Positions 22,057 to 40,789 of a stretch of DNA of 64,000 nucleotides are shown here, one piece after another; within the stretch, counting starts at the first letter, position 1; every line of letters begins with the position of its first letter. This DNA comes from Artocarpus heterophyllus (taxonomy: Eukaryota > Streptophyta > Magnoliopsida > Rosales > Moraceae): the NCBI GenBank assembly GCA_025403435.1, contig CM046350.1, positions 7,165,512-7,229,511 of the forward strand, read 5' to 3'. The notes under the pieces are model-generated. The model was not told the origin of the DNA. It ran no database searches and saw only the letters and a list, made by a program, of their open reading frames with translations. A program made the translations under genes and the position numbers.

Positions 22057-22436
22057 TTATCATTTCGGTACTCATGTATTTAAAAGAAATATCACATTGA
22101 CATCCTACTGTTTGAAAAATACAAAAATAATACCTTGTAGTTTTCAAAAAATGTAATTTTGTTACCTTGAGTTAGTGTTTTTTGATGTAAAAATTTTCTT
22201 TTATTCTTTTATTAATAAATTCCAAATTAACTTTGTAAAAATATAATAAAAATCAAAACAAAGATTAAACAAAACTCATAAAAAAGGATATATGTGAACT
22301 TATTTATTTTTGGCATTATTTGTATTTATTTTTCTTTAATAGTTTTTACAAAGTCAATTGGGGTTAATTAATATAAGGAGAAGTTGGACATTTCAAGTCA
22401 CAAAACATGTACACACGGTACCAAAATGATTTTTAA
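22057..22436. mobile_element. TIR element (~380 bp)
   Basis: Left end ATCATTTCGGTACTCATGTA; right end, reverse-complemented, ATCATTTTGGTACCGTGTGT. The inverted ends and AT-rich interior fit a MITE. Confidence 0.55.
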
Positions 22437-22959
22437 AAAACACAATAGTTACTATTTTAATATTTTCCAAATAACAGGGTTTCAATGAGATGTTTTCTTA
22501 GAATACAAGCTACTAAAATAATAAGAACCCTATTTAAAGATAATAATTTTAACATGACAAATTGGATGAAAAAGATACTTCCATAACATATATTTAGAAT
22601 ATAAAATTTTAAGAGAAATGTTAAAAAGAAGGACGAAAAGAAAAATGTACGATGTAATAGTTTTTGGAGACATTTAATCAATAAAAAGTTTGTTATTTAT
22701 TTTTATATATCAAATGTTGTCCTCTTTATGTTCATTTATGTTAACAAGTCTGAAATTTTCAATCTAAACCTTTAAGATCATGCATAAGAAGGACAGATTA
22801 TGCGGACGACATGAATTTTAAAGTTGATAGTCTAAATGATAAGGTCCACAACCGAGAAAATAAAGTTGGGCACTTTATTTATGTTAAGCTTATTATGTTG
22901 TCTGCATCTGTAATGGGAGATGACTTGTCTTGGTCATTGAAGTTGGACTTTACGAGTAG
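22437..22959. other. Gene-free AT-rich segment
   Basis: No open frame with a recognisable domain and no clear repeat boundary is visible here. Confidence 0.4.
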
Positions 22960-23640
22960 AAACATTGGTATATTATCATAGGTGACGATATATTAGATCG
23001 GGACTAAAGATGAATTAAATTGAGTAATAATTCTATTTGTTTAAATTAATTCACTTTAGATAATCATATATGTTATATCTTAATCCTAAAATGAATCAAT
23101 GGGTCAGTATTCTTAACTTGTGTCCTTTGATGTATGAAAGGATGACATCCTTAATTATATCAAGGTATGCATACTGGTACGTTAAAGACACGATTCTTGA
23201 TTGATATAAACTTGTTATTCATAGATATAGAATCTATAACTCTTTTATAGAATTAATAATATTCTCTTATAGGTATTATTCTGTAATTAAAAATTGGAGC
23301 GTTCAACCATTTGGATACATATGTATAACCAAATGGTGTACTATTTATTATTGGTTATGAATAGTAAATATTCTAATGGTGAGATCACTGAACATAAGAT
23401 AAAAATAATCAAGAAAGTAAAATAAAATTTATCCTTAAGCCAATTATGAATCTCCTATAAAAATGTTACACATTATGATATGTCATGGATAATAAACTTA
23501 TTGAACTTTTGTAATTTTATACAGTTCAAGAATGCAGCTCAAAGCTTTTAGTGGAATACCTTTAGAGTTGATAATTATAAAATTATGTATCCAAGATATA
23601 TTTTATAATTATAGGAGCTTGATTTATACATGTCTATAAT
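22960..23640. repeat. Diverged dispersed repeat, copy 1
   Basis: It aligns with 24600-25290 through shared landmarks in the same order: TATCTTAATCCTAAA.TGA, CTATAACTCTTT.ATA, GGATACATAT, TTAAG.CAA.TATG. It is probably non-coding LTR-retrotransposon sequence; no ORF. Confidence 0.5.
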
Positions 23641-23762
23641 GTCCCATTTGCTAGCTCATAATATTTCTTGTAACGATAAGACATGCTTTTTTTTATATAG
23701 ATTGGTAACTTATGCTATTTGTTAGATTGGCTAAAATTTGATTGATTGGATTTCATAATTCC

Positions 23763-24560
23763 TGTTGGTTTATTTGTTGAATCAATTTTATGAATTAATT
23801 CAAGATAAACATATTGAATTATTTAAAATAGATTTTATTTGCATGAGATTAATGATTGTTTTAATTAGATAACTTCTTTATTTGGTTATTTGAATTAAAA
23901 TTGAAGCTCTATAATGCATACTCAGATTAAATAGGATAGGATTTATCCAATTGGTTCAGATCGAGTGTATCAAAAAGTCTGAAAAGTATGAAAACGCATC
24001 TGACAACTCGGCCATGATGCCATGGTCAATAGCATTGCCCAGGTGTGGTCGACCACGCCCGGTTTTTCAATAAAATGTGTTTCACGTGTTTTTAGTACGG
24101 ATTTTGAGTGATTCAAACTTAACGCCAAATCTGATAAGAACTAACCCCAATCCGAACTCTATATAAAGGGAACAATTTTCTATTGTTTTTTAGATCACTT
24201 GAGAAATTTAGATAAGAGCATTTTGCTAGGAAAGCTTTGAAACTTCCATAGAGCTATTGTTTAACATTTTAAACCTTAGCTCTTGGTTTTCTCAAGTGGT
24301 TAAAAGGAGAGGTCATCTAAGGAAAAATTAAATGACATGTGACCACTTGCATTCCAATTGTGGAAAGAGAATAACAAATAAGGCCAGTTGGTTAGAGCTC
24401 TTTCAGCAGGTTTCTTTAGTTGCAATTCCTACAATTTTTCGGTCTACTAAAAGGTACGAAAGATCTTTTATTAATTTATGTACATAGCATGTCTAACTTG
24501 TTTTGGAAAAATATTTCAACTAAAAAATCTTAAAATCTACTACGTACTCGTTTTCCAACA
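23763..24560 (+). mobile_element. Old solo LTR (TGTTGG...CCAACA)
   Basis: A ~798-bp block with inverted terminal TGTTGG/CCAACA, a TATA box (CTATATAAAGGG, 24159-24170) and a copia-like tail. Neither PBS nor PPT adjoins it. It lies between the two copies of the diverged repeat. Confidence 0.65.
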
Positions 24561-24599
24561 GCTCCATGTTAGGCACATTGATGTATTAATCCAAGTAGA

Positions 24600-25290
24600 G
24601 ATTGTACATTGAACTGTACCTAAAGTGTTAATTGATTTATTAATAATTTTGTTTATATGAATAAATCTACTATGATATTCATTTATGTATTATCTTAATC
24701 CTAAAGTGAGTTCATGACACTATGCTTATAGCATGTGTCTTTTGATATAACAAAAGCAAGAACTTCGAGGATAGAAGGTTCTATTTGTTGGTATGTATGT
24801 TGAAGACATAACCTATATTCGAAAAGAACATAACTCGTAGATACGAAATCTATAACTCTTTAATAAGAGTTATTGTTATTCTTACAAAAGGATTATTTAA
24901 GTAATTGGAAAAAGAACAAGACGTTGGTCATCTGGATACATATTGTAATCATATGATTTTTATTTGTATTTGTTATAAATGAGGTTTTTACAAATAAGAA
25001 TAATAGTGGATTTTGTTATAAAATAGTTGAGAAGATAAAACAGAACTTGTCGTTAAGTCAACTATGGACAACATAAGGGGATACACATAATATGAAAGAT
25101 CAAGGATGAGACTAATTGGAGTCTTGTAAATCAACATATTGTCAACGGCACAGCTTTTTGGTCCATCATGGAATGAAATCAAATTTGATGATGATGATTA
25201 ATAAATAAATAACAGGGGATTATTTAATCTATAATCATAAGAGCATGATAACATATATCTATTGGGTCCCAACACTAACTCACTAACTTC
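24600..25290. repeat. Diverged dispersed repeat, copy 2
   Basis: Partner of 22960-23640 in the same orientation; see the shared landmarks listed there. No gene. Confidence 0.5.
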
Positions 25291-25399
25291 AGCTATAAAT
25301 CTAGCATAGTTGAATACCATAGGTAATCTAAGCGGTATTTTAGTTTGGGCTTCCTAGACCTGAATTGCAAATGATTTTAAAGTTTATAGTGTATTTTTT

Positions 25400-26560
25400 T
25401 AGAGATAATTAGAAATAGTGCCATACTTGTTTTGGTCGGATTGAAATATGCCCTACATACAAAGCTATTTGAAATTCTGCCGTAGACTTTGAAAGCATCT
25501 TATTGTGTAGACATTATCACCCTCAAGCTTAGGGCTTTTTTTCCCCTCATTATTTCGGAACAATTTGACAAAAGGGCAAAAAAAATTTCTAATTGAGAAA
25601 ATGATCTTTTTTTTGGCACAAAAAAATACATTTTTTTAGGCAGATAAACTGTCTCAGTTACGAAAATAACTGTAACGAGGAGAGGAACCTCAACAGAGTA
25701 AAAAGAAAAAAAACTAGAACAGTTTTTATGTCCAAAAAACATATTTTTTATGTCAAAAAACTACAAAAAAAAAATCATTTACCTAAAATTATTTTTTCTT
25801 AAAATTATTTTTCAAAATCCCCCCTTATTTCTCTCCCCACCTGCTTCTTCTTCCCACGCCTCTTGTATGCAACTCAACCACTTTTTCTTTTTCTTTTTTT
25901 TTTTCTTCTCTCTTTTCTTTCCCTAATTTCCCCCTAGCTATCGCTTCTCCTCTATTTCTCTTCCCTAACTTTCTTCCCGTGCTTCCCTCTCCTGTTTCTC
26001 TCACTTCTCCGTCCAAGCCGTGCAACTTCACCCGCGAAGTCGACTTGGCTGCGCGACGGGCATGGTGACTTTGGAAGCTGCCTTCGGCAGCCACGCGATG
26101 AGCACCAACCAGCCGGAGCCACCTGCTGCGACTTCAAGAGCTGCCTTCGGGAGCCGCACGACGACCACCAACCAGCTAGAGCTGCATGATGAGCACTGTG
26201 ACTTCGGGAGTCGCCGTCGGGAGCCATATGACGACCAGATCGTCTCTGTTCTTCTCCCACAACAGATCCGGTGTCCCCCCGCGGCAAATTTGGCGCTTTA
26301 GTCCTCCACCATGATGATGGAGGTTCGCCAAAGATTCGCAAAGTAGCCGCAGGAGATCAAATGTTTTCTCAGTTTTTTTGTATTTTTTATCTAATTATGT
26401 TTTTTATTATTTTTATTTGATTATTGTGATGTTGAGGGTATATTTGACACTATAAAAAATAATAAGATGATGTAGCGTGGTATTTTTTACAATTAGATTT
26501 TTAGAGGCATAAAGCAATCCAAATATCTTTTTTTGTGGCATATATATAAAAATTCCTATT
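25400..26560. mobile_element. Non-autonomous TIR element with a GC-rich minisatellite core
   Basis: The ends are imperfect inverted repeats. Both carry TGCCA..A, TTGG..GGATTG and TATGCC in the same order when the right end is reverse-complemented. The core (25850-26300) is sharply GC-rich, with about three ~60-bp repeats around TTCGGGAGCCGC and ACCAACCAGC. Open frames there (for example 25952-26341 minus) are repeat-driven and I do not call them genes. Confidence 0.5.
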
Positions 26561-26778
26561 ATTTAAAGAATAAAAGCTTGAAGTGTATTATACAAAAATA
26601 AATAGTTGAGAGTGTAACAGTATAATTTACTCTTTTAAAATTAATGGTCGTGTTGAACACGTACAACTAAAATCTCATTTTCTCCAAAGGTTGTTTACTT
26701 ATTTACATAAAATACCATATGTTATTAGAAGGAAATAATAATAATAATAAAGGATTCGAATTGAGAAGTTGGATTGAG

Positions 26779-27326
26779 TGGTCTTTTAAAATAAATGATC
26801 ATATTTTTTATAGATTATTAAGCAAATGAACCATTTTTTTAATTATAAAATTAAAATGACAAAAATAACCCTCATTATTATTAATCAAAATAACTTTCAT
26901 TGGCGCTATAAGTGGTCGACATGATAAAGTGTGGCATGGATAATGTTTGGGGATGCTGTAGTGAGAGAAGAAGGAAAGAGAGATGAGAGAGAAAATTAGG
27001 ATTTAGAGTTTTTTTTTGTTAAGGTTGTTATTTACAAGTTTATTAATAATGTACTAAGGTTTATTAATGATGTATTAAGGTTTACCACTAACATGATATA
27101 CTTTTTATTATTGGTATTCTCATATTTGCCATTGATGTATTATATTATATAATTGATATATACTGTTTATTATTAATATATTTGTGTTTAACATTGATAA
27201 ACTCGGTCTTATGATCAATATATTATAATTGGATGACAATGTATAAAGGTTATTTTTATTATTTTGACTTAGGATTATAATTAAAAAAATATAATCATTT
27301 ATTTTTAAAAATCATTTAAAAGACCA
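26779..27326. mobile_element. TIR element (~548 bp)
   Basis: Left end TGGTCTTTTAAAATAAATGA; right end, reverse-complemented, TGGTCTTTTAAATGATTTTT, with the interior AATAAATGAT.ATATTTTTT also inverted. It is non-coding and MITE/MULE-like. Confidence 0.65.
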
Positions 27327-28607
27327 TTTGCCTCTTTTATCACGGACCAATTTCCCTGATATCGCACAAAAATAATTGCAGTTCGTCCGAATAAAGGAAT
27401 TCACCCTTCAGACCAATAAAGTAGAGGAATTCACCCACCTCGCAGCCTAACAAAAAGAGTTTCTATTTATTAATCTACAATCTCGTTCACTAAGGAATTC
27501 AAGCTGATCAAAGGTCCAAATTCTCCACACCTCTGGAATAAGATCTCACAGAGTTTATCTTTTCGACAATTTCACGAAGCGCTTGCAATGAATTCAAGTC
27601 TTGGAGCAAAAGAAGTGCTTTAAAAGCCACTTTGAAACTGCAATTATAGTGTGTCGTCTTTTCTCCTCCATCTAACGGTACTTGATCATCTTCCTTGATT
27701 TTAACTTCTGGGTCTACTTCAAAATTAAAATTTAACTTCTGGGTGTTGTTAAAATCGAAAACTGAAACATGTCTATTTTTTATTTTCCCTTAAAAAGCAT
27801 GGTTATTTTCAAAAGCCGAATAATTGTTGCTACTGTAGTTATGGGCTATGACTCTTGCTTAAAAGGTCGTAGTTATGGGGGAAAATGTTTTTTTTTTTTT
27901 TGTGTGTGTTTTCTTTTTCTTTTTTTCGAGATTTTCGAAATTGATAGTTATGTTGTTTGGGATTGGAGATTCCCGAGGCACACTAATTACGAAAACTGGG
28001 TCCGTTTTCTCCTGTTACTTTGGCTGCTGAATTCCATGAAATGTTGCGTAGAGTTTTCCGAATTGGTTGTGTAATTTTCCCATCAATAATTTTGAATTTA
28101 TGAATTATTTGTTCATCTTATATTTTAAAGTAGAGTGAATTCTCAAATGGTTTGTAAGAGGATAAAGGGGAAGTTTAGGTTTTGCAGTTTTGTCGATGTT
28201 AATAGAGTTACAACATGTTGGTTTGATTTTTTCTGTATATTCTATGTGGAGGATGAAATAGTGTCATATAGTGAAATGTTATAAAAGCATATCTTGTTTT
28301 ATTACCAGATTTTATTTGTGTACTATGTTCTGTATATTTGAAAAGCAAAGATGTCATGCTTTCTGGAGCTCAACTTAGCTAAAGCAACAGCGAACTCTAG
28401 ATTTCTTTGTTTCAAAATGAATGGAATATATGGCATTGTTACTTTTACTTATAAAAATACATTTTTGTTTATTTTCCGTTTTCTTAAAAACTAGTTGCTT
28501 GTCGACTATTTAGTTTAGGTCAGTTTAGCCATAAAAGTTAACAGTGTGATGTTTAACAGGCATTTTGGATCTCATGTTGTGACTTGTGCATAAGACTGTC
28601 ATGTTGG
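27327..28607 (+). promoter_or_regulatory. Promoter, 5'UTR and 5'UTR intron of the dehydrogenase-like gene
   Basis: The coding start at 28608 is preceded by a likely 3' splice site (TTTAACAG, ending 28560), so the upstream kilobase probably holds a non-coding first exon (somewhere in 27500-27760) and a leader intron. Part of it (from about 27880) was copied to 14400-15590. The exact transcription start is not determinable. Confidence 0.45.
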
Positions 28608-33828
<5,221 letters not shown>

Positions 33829-35001
33829 ATGATGTAAATCTACTTAAATGTTATTCAAACATGGTTCCTTCTTCCTGAGAGACAAATGCATGCTGGTGGC
33901 AAGCTGCAGATCATGACTGGAATTGTTCAGTATAGATTGGAAATCCATGCTGTTACGCACATCCGAGGGCACATTGGCGTCATACGAGCTTCCGATGTAA
34001 CATACGTGCATCTTAACAGCTTATGCGTGGAAAAAGTGTAGTTCGTGGAGAAAATTATTGAAATAAACGCATAATGCAGGGAAAATTGTGTTGGGTTTAT
34101 AGACTCTTGTAGCCTTTCTAATGGCAGCATAAGGGGGCCTAAAAAAAATCATGGTGGGGAAATGTTGTGTATCGATCCCAATTGAGATGCAAATGTATTG
34201 ATCGCGCTCTTGTCGACTATTTGAAAGTAAGATTGGAAATAAAAATTTAACCATTTATTGTAATGAATGTGTTGCACCTCTTTTTCAGCTGAATCATGAA
34301 GCAACTGCATGATTCTGATGCTGATAGATTATAGGCCTTGTTTCAGATGTTTCAGGATGCGAACATTGTGATTATAAACCCTTGATTAAACTTGTCTTGA
34401 AAGCATAGAGACGGGCAACTGTTTGGTATTGTTGTGAGAGTTTTTAAAAATGTTTTTAGATACTTTTTGAAACAAAAATTTTAAAAACTCTCAACACACT
34501 TTTCAAAAAAAAATTATTTTTTAAAATAAAATTATTTTTACCTATTTTAAAAACACTACTTAACAAGTCCGTGCTTGCCTAGTGACAAAACTTTTTCATT
34601 GTAATTCTCATGTGAAATAAATACTTTTTGATAAACCAAGTTTCCAAACTACGACACGATATCTTTCTCACCCCATCTCACCCCCTTTGTGATTACATCT
34701 TTCACCTAAAAGATAATTTTATCGCACCAAGCACATGCAAAGACTTGATACCCAAAAAAGGGGGAGCACAACTTTTTAAGGACAACCAATGCTCCATAGA
34801 CGTTCATTTTAGTGGGCTCTCCTTGAAGAATGTGAGGATGAGTCAGATTTCTCAGCCAAATAGTGCTCAAGCATATCTTCTTCGTCATCTGCAATCACAC
34901 CAAAGCAACGAGATCGTTTCATCATCACATATTTTTCAAACGAGAATGCTCATCAACCACATCAATATTTAAAAAGCTAATTGATGTGCTCATTTTAGTT
35001 T
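33829..35001. other. Convergent intergenic region between dehydrogenase-like and RWD genes
   Basis: It contains both 3'UTRs. 34430-34600 is AT-rich with inverted GAGAGTTTTTAAAA/TTTTAAAAACTCTC arms, probably a small MITE. No additional gene is supported; open frames at 34628-34972 lack any domain. Confidence 0.55.
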
Positions 35002-38000
35002 TCACATCATCAATATATGAGCTTGCATGCCAGGCATGAGAGACTCGCCTTCGAAATCATCATCGTCGAAGTCGATATCCTCCTCGTCCTCTTCATCAGA
35101 TCCTTCATTGACTGTAGCTGCACCTTTCTGCAAAAGAAAGAGTGAGGTTGTCTATTATAGCTCATTCGACACAAGTTGCAAGTTTTTCTTCTCCTTTTTT
35201 TTTTTTTTTCCCTTTTCATTTTACGTTACAAGATAGAGCATTTCAGAAAGATGGTTCAAATAGATATTACAATGATTATCTTCATACTGTCAAAAACAAC
35301 TTAAAGGTCAGAGATTAACTGCCAATTCAGTAAGAATTATTAGTATTTTCTGCAACATTTCACTATGTTTGAGGGAGGTACAAAGTCAAGGGAAAACTAA
35401 ATACCGCAGAAGCTCTTCCACTTTCAAACCAGTGTCTGCCTGTGAGCTTCTTATCCTTGGGCGCCGTAAGTGCAGACTCGGGCATTAACCTGAAAATCAG
35501 AGCATATTGGATATAATGGACGTAAAGTTTGAAAGCTAAAGTACATAAGTCATCTATTTTTCTTGAGCAGCAGTGATTACAAAGAAGCATTAATTTGATA
35601 CTAAATGTGCATTTGTGGGGAGAGAATGTTCACCCTTGTCTTATTGAAGTCTAACTAGTTCCCCCAAGTTTCCAGGCAGCCAAAAGACAAACCCTTGTCG
35701 TTAAATGCATGGACAAATATATTTCCTTCTTTAGAATGCTAGATCGGATTTCAAGTTCTGTTTCCATGTCAGTATATACTATACAGTATACACACGCCCT
35801 TGATGAATATATTTCATTCTTTAGAATGATAGAGGGGATTTTTAGTTTCATTTGCATGTCAAAATATATACATCCTTAACAATGAGAGAGAGTTTTCCTA
35901 AAAAAAAAAAAAAAAGAAGAGGCTATCGTGCCATGAAAAAGTCATTATTAAACTCGTAAAAATAATGGTTTCACTATATCAGAGAAGAGCTTCAGACCAT
36001 CTTTCCAATCTGACGCATGCATCAAATATGCTTTGGTGCCGTATATCTTGGAAAGCATGTCAGAGAGAAAATATGCAACAATATGACTTACTTGGCACGT
36101 TCAAGCGCCAACTCCGCTTCAAATCTCTCCCTCCATGCCAGGAATGTTTCAACAGTCACTAGTTCTCCATGTGGTACAACTATCTGAAAAGATAAGAGGA
36201 AGGGCACAGAATCTATTAGTGACAATTATAGGAATATTTACAACCATGTTCACTTCTATTCCCAAGGAAACATGCAGTCTTAAAGCCAAGTCAGTGTCTA
36301 ATTAACACAGATTTTAGACAGCAGCTTTTTAGTCTTAAAGGCCAAAAGTTATTTTAGGAAGGGTAATTTTCTTAGAGGAGTTTTCAATTTTACAGGTGAG
36401 GTGCTGGTAAAGAATGGGCATAGCTTCCCCATAGCATGAAAACTTGTGCTAGAGTTTAATGAAGCTCTCATAATCTCCCCCTTTTGTTTCTCATTTTAAT
36501 ATCCAACACAGTTCTTCAACTAAGGTATTCCAGAACCAATCCCCAAACACTGATAGGAAAGCTACAAGTCTTGCATCTACTTCACTACAGCCTAAAAGCA
36601 AAAACAATGTTAAGAATAGTACACAAAATCTGTCTCCTTTCCTATGTGCATTTTTTAAACCTATGTCATCAGTACTGACCTACTAGCATTCCTTTTCCAA
36701 GCATTTTTAAAACCAAATTCATCAGTACCAACCTACTAGTATGCCTTTTCCAAGCATTTTTACAAGCAAAATACACAAGTTTTAGTATGAACAGGTAAAA
36801 GAGGCATGCTGAACTAGAAATAATTGCATCAAAGCCTCGTCAACATAGTTTGTCAAGTCAAGGAAAGCGAAGGAACAAAACTCTCTCTTCACTCCGGAAC
36901 TCAAAAAATAAAAAATAAAAAAAAAGAAAAAAACACAGCCACAAAAAAAAATAATAATAAAACTCAAGATGGTGGACAAAGAACCATACATCTTCTTTTT
37001 CTGCTTCTTCTGCTGCAGCATCCTCGATGTTACTATCCTGACCAAATCGTTCAGAAAGCCATTCCTTAGCTGATGTAACTAGTGTGTAGATCATAGCCAT
37101 ACCAAGATTTTCAGAAGCCTGCAAAAAATTGCAATAGAATTAGAATCAGCATCATTAGGACTAATGTCACATCATTTTTTTTTTCAGAATTGTACTTGTA
37201 CAACCCTTTCGTAGCACATACATCAACATTTACTGATCACCTAACAGTAATTGTATGTTTAGCTTTTTAAGAGATTAAACTTCAATCAAATGAAAATATT
37301 CAAGTAAATTAACAAAAAGGTTACAAGACCCGACATTTATGCTACTAAGGAGTAAGGACTATCAGTCTCAACCTTACTAGCATGTTCTGGACAAGTAAGC
37401 CGTACGGTAAAATTTGAAATGCAAGCAGAGGTAGGAAGTGTGCAAAGATACCTCCTGTTGAAGTTTCTCTTTCAATACTCTAAGATCTTCTGTGTGCATT
37501 CCTCTTAAACTTAAGATGGAGCATTAAAAAAAAAAACCATCATTAGGAGAACCAAATAAGTTTTCATCGACAACTATTCAAAATGAGAAAAGTGTCAGCA
37601 AGGTATTGTTAGAAGAGAGTTATCATCATCAGCATGATGTTGTAATTTGGAGTAGCGAGGACCAATTAATTGTTGTTCCCCTGCATCTTTAGTTCTCTTT
37701 GAAAACTAATTTAAACCTTTTTCCTTATTTATATTTCGCATATACATAGATTAATTTCCAGTTAAGCAACTTTAAAATGACATTCACTAGTAAAAAGCAG
37801 GAAAATATAAGGTTTTCCCTTTCAAAACTTGAGGCATTAAGTGCAAATTGTAACAGAGCAAATTGACGTGAACAACTAGGGCTTACCTTCTAACATTTAA
37901 AAGAGGGGGTTCATCAGGATACCTTTCTGTGTGCGAGAAAATCAAACCCAACTGAACTGAAACACACATTTTCCAAATTGTTAAGGTTAACGCATGTCTT

Positions 38001-39127
38001 AAAATCCAAAACGAAATCACATTAGACAATCCCTATTATTTCAGAAGTCCATAATGTAACTGACCTGGTGTTGATTCAAAATCCACTTCATCATCCTGTT
38101 GAGCATCAAGAAGAAAGATACATTCAGTGACAGTTTGAGTCAATTTAAGCCATATTTCAAAAGGGAAAGAATTGATTGGCATTCTTAGTTGATAAAGAAA
38201 AGTGAAAACCCCATAGAAATTTTAAACCTATGCCCCAGAGTGAAATACAGTGCATGAATCCATTAAATACCTTTGTGTCCCTCAAGCTCAGCATGGACAT
38301 TACATTGTCCAAAGGTTCACGTAAATACCTTGGATAAAGTTTCTAACTTTATCCTAGTCTACCTTTACCTATTTATTGTAAGAAAAGTATAACGTGACAA
38401 CAACCCAATGATTACTCTTTGCAACTAAGCTTATCACACTATGCACCAATAAAGACGCTACTGCACTGCCAATCAGTTGCACTAAGTCAAAATAACAACA
38501 ACAACTGCGGGTATAGTAAGATCTGAATTAAATCGACAAAACGAAAAATAAAAATAAAAAATTTCCACACCTGTGGAGACACTATGATCTGAAAGCACCT
38601 GTTGGAAGTATTCAACCCACTCTCTCCTGAGTGAATTTCTGGGATGAAAAACCAGACAGAAAATAGTAGTCCATTACATGTTGTACTAAGTAGGACAATA
38701 ATAACAGCTTGAAATTTAGTAATCAACTAATCTATACTAATATATATAAAGATAACACCTTTGAAATCATCCATAAGTATGGCTTCCAATGCTTCAATTT
38801 CCATCTCCTGCTCCTGCCCATAGTCTGTGTGTAGTTCCAAACAATAAATAAAACAAAACCCATTTAGTTCAAAATTGATATAACACCATTCCCATGGCAA
38901 ATTTGTGAGCTTTAATTGCAAATATTTTAAATTTTATGATTTTATGAATCAAAATTCTGCATCATTATCATCATCCTAACAGCAATCAGCACTTAACCAC
39001 CATTATTTCTTCTACTTAAAAGATCCATTTATCTAAAAAGAGCAAACATAGCACAAGAGTGATATGCTATTAAAACACAGATGAATTAAGATCAAAATAA
39101 AATCGTAATTAAGATTTTACCCGTCAT
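35002..39127 (-). CDS. RWD-domain protein, DFRP/RWDD1-like
   Basis: Ten coding exons on the minus strand: 39127-39121, 38824-38759, 38638-38571, 38095-38065, 37956-37887, 37503-37452, 37118-36990, 36183-36092, 35489-35405 and 35127-35002. All junctions are GT-AG and the frame closes to 241 residues. The N-terminal RWD domain has the signature acidic start (QEQEMEIEALEAIL, 6-19) and RYPDEPP. A DFRP-type region follows with AWRERFEAELALE, KKLTGRHWFESGR and an acidic tail (EEDEEDIDFDDDD). Relatives (yeast Gir2, animal RWDD1) bind DRG-family GTPases and act in the translation/Gcn2 stress pathway. It is the homologue of At1g51730 by my recollection. The first coding exon is only 7 nt, which automated gene callers can miss. 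Intron 7 contains a ~62-bp tandem repeat (36662-36771). Confidence 0.93.
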
Positions 39128-39410
39128 GCTTGCCAATTCGCTGCTTTCTTCTCGCTTTCCTCGTTTCCAGACGAAAATACAGGCAAAACACCATCCCAAG
39201 TTTCCATAGTCCCTAGGGCAGCATGAAATAACCCGACTTCTTGATCCGAATACCCGAATCGATCTTGCGCCACATGACAAAACGATTAGACCCGACCCGA
39301 TATTAAAAATAAAAAAAAACTGTAAACAGCTTCTAAACGACACCGTTTCAGAAGTGGTCTGCTCTCCTTTTACGCTTCGCCCTCCAGGTCCGGAGTCCAA
39401 TTGGAGCCTA

Positions 39411-39915
39411 GGTCCGTTAGATGTATGTATTATTTAAATTTAAATTTAAGTATCAATAATATTTTATATATGTGTTTATTTTTTAAAATTTAAATTAAAT
39501 AAATATTAAAAATTTAATTTTTTAGATTTTTGATTTTCTCTTAAATTTTTAATATTTGGATATTAAAAGCTGAAATTCTCTCTTATATATTTGAGTAAAA
39601 AAATTATAATTTTTTTATTTTGTATTCAATTAACATGATTCTCACATATATTTAAAGAAAAAAATTATAACTTCTTTATTTGGTATCCAATTAACATGAT
39701 TCTTTTTTATTATGACCCTGGTGAAGAGAGAAATAAATTAAGACTATATTATATTTTTTTAAGAATAAATCAAAAACTATTTTCATTATCTCTCCAAACA
39801 TAAATTTCAATTTTATTTCATATTCAGATTAAAACTTAAGTGCACATACAAACATTAGTTCAAATCACACAATTAAAAACAAATTACTAATTCCAATCTA
39901 TTTACCAAATAGACC
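39411..39915. mobile_element. 505-bp MITE (same family as 13791-14308)
   Basis: Begins GGTCCGTT and ends AATAGACC. The internal GTGAAGAGAGAAATAAATTA and TTCATATTCAGATTAAAAC match the other copy. It sits 284 bp upstream of the RWD start codon and so may lie in its promoter. Confidence 0.75.
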
Positions 39916-40789
39916 GTATAAACCGACTACTTCCCGTTTCCTCCCTTCTCGGCAAAAATTTCCAGGTATTCTCCCCATCTCATTCATAAAAATTTTTCCT
40001 TTTCCTTTTTTGTCCTTTTGATTGATTGGTATGGTCATAGTTTATAGATACGCAAATGTTCTCCATTCATTGTTAACAATTTTTCATGTCTGATCTTGCA
40101 TTTTACGTTTTCTTTTTCAAACCATAAATTTCCCTTTTTGAATTACACATCAAAGATAAACACTTGATCCAAACGTTGATGTTTCTCCCAGGTACATAGA
40201 CTACAAAAAACAAATTTGATGGAGTCGGATTCGCAGCCACAAGTTGAAGAGCAGGAAAGGGCGGAAAATGTGGAATTGGATTGGTCAAAGCTTATGGAGC
40301 TCCTTCATATAGACAAGCCACCCCATGAAATTGGGGTAGATGACGTGGTTGACAAGGAACTCGAGTCTGTTAAGCACTGGCAAATCTTCTACTACTACTA
40401 CGCTAGGTGGAAAGGTTTTACCATTAGGAAAGAAAACGTTCGCCGTGATAAGGACAAGATCGAGTGGCAGAGCCATTGGGTTTGCTCAAGAGCAGGATTT
40501 AGAAGTGAAACGTGGCTGCATTTGCGGAACCTAGCAACTCCCTCAATCTTGATCACAACCATGCGTTAGCTTCCCTCTCGGAGATTCAGTTCCTGTGGTC
40601 GAAGCACCAAGTTCCAGTCACACGCAAAAACCTGCAAGTCCCCGAATCAGAACTTGCTCAAGATAAAGCAATGAAGAAGATCGGGAAAAGAACGTGTAGC
40701 ATCCTGGAAAACTATGCAAAACAGAGTGGTGGGTGGGAAAGGTCGTGGTTTCAAAAGAAAAGTATAATCAACAAACCGGGTGCAAAATG

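Noticed and set aside
25825..26341. Arg/Ser-rich ORFs as a gene
   Set aside because: Produced by GC-rich repeats; start and end fall inside repeats, and no splice or domain evidence.
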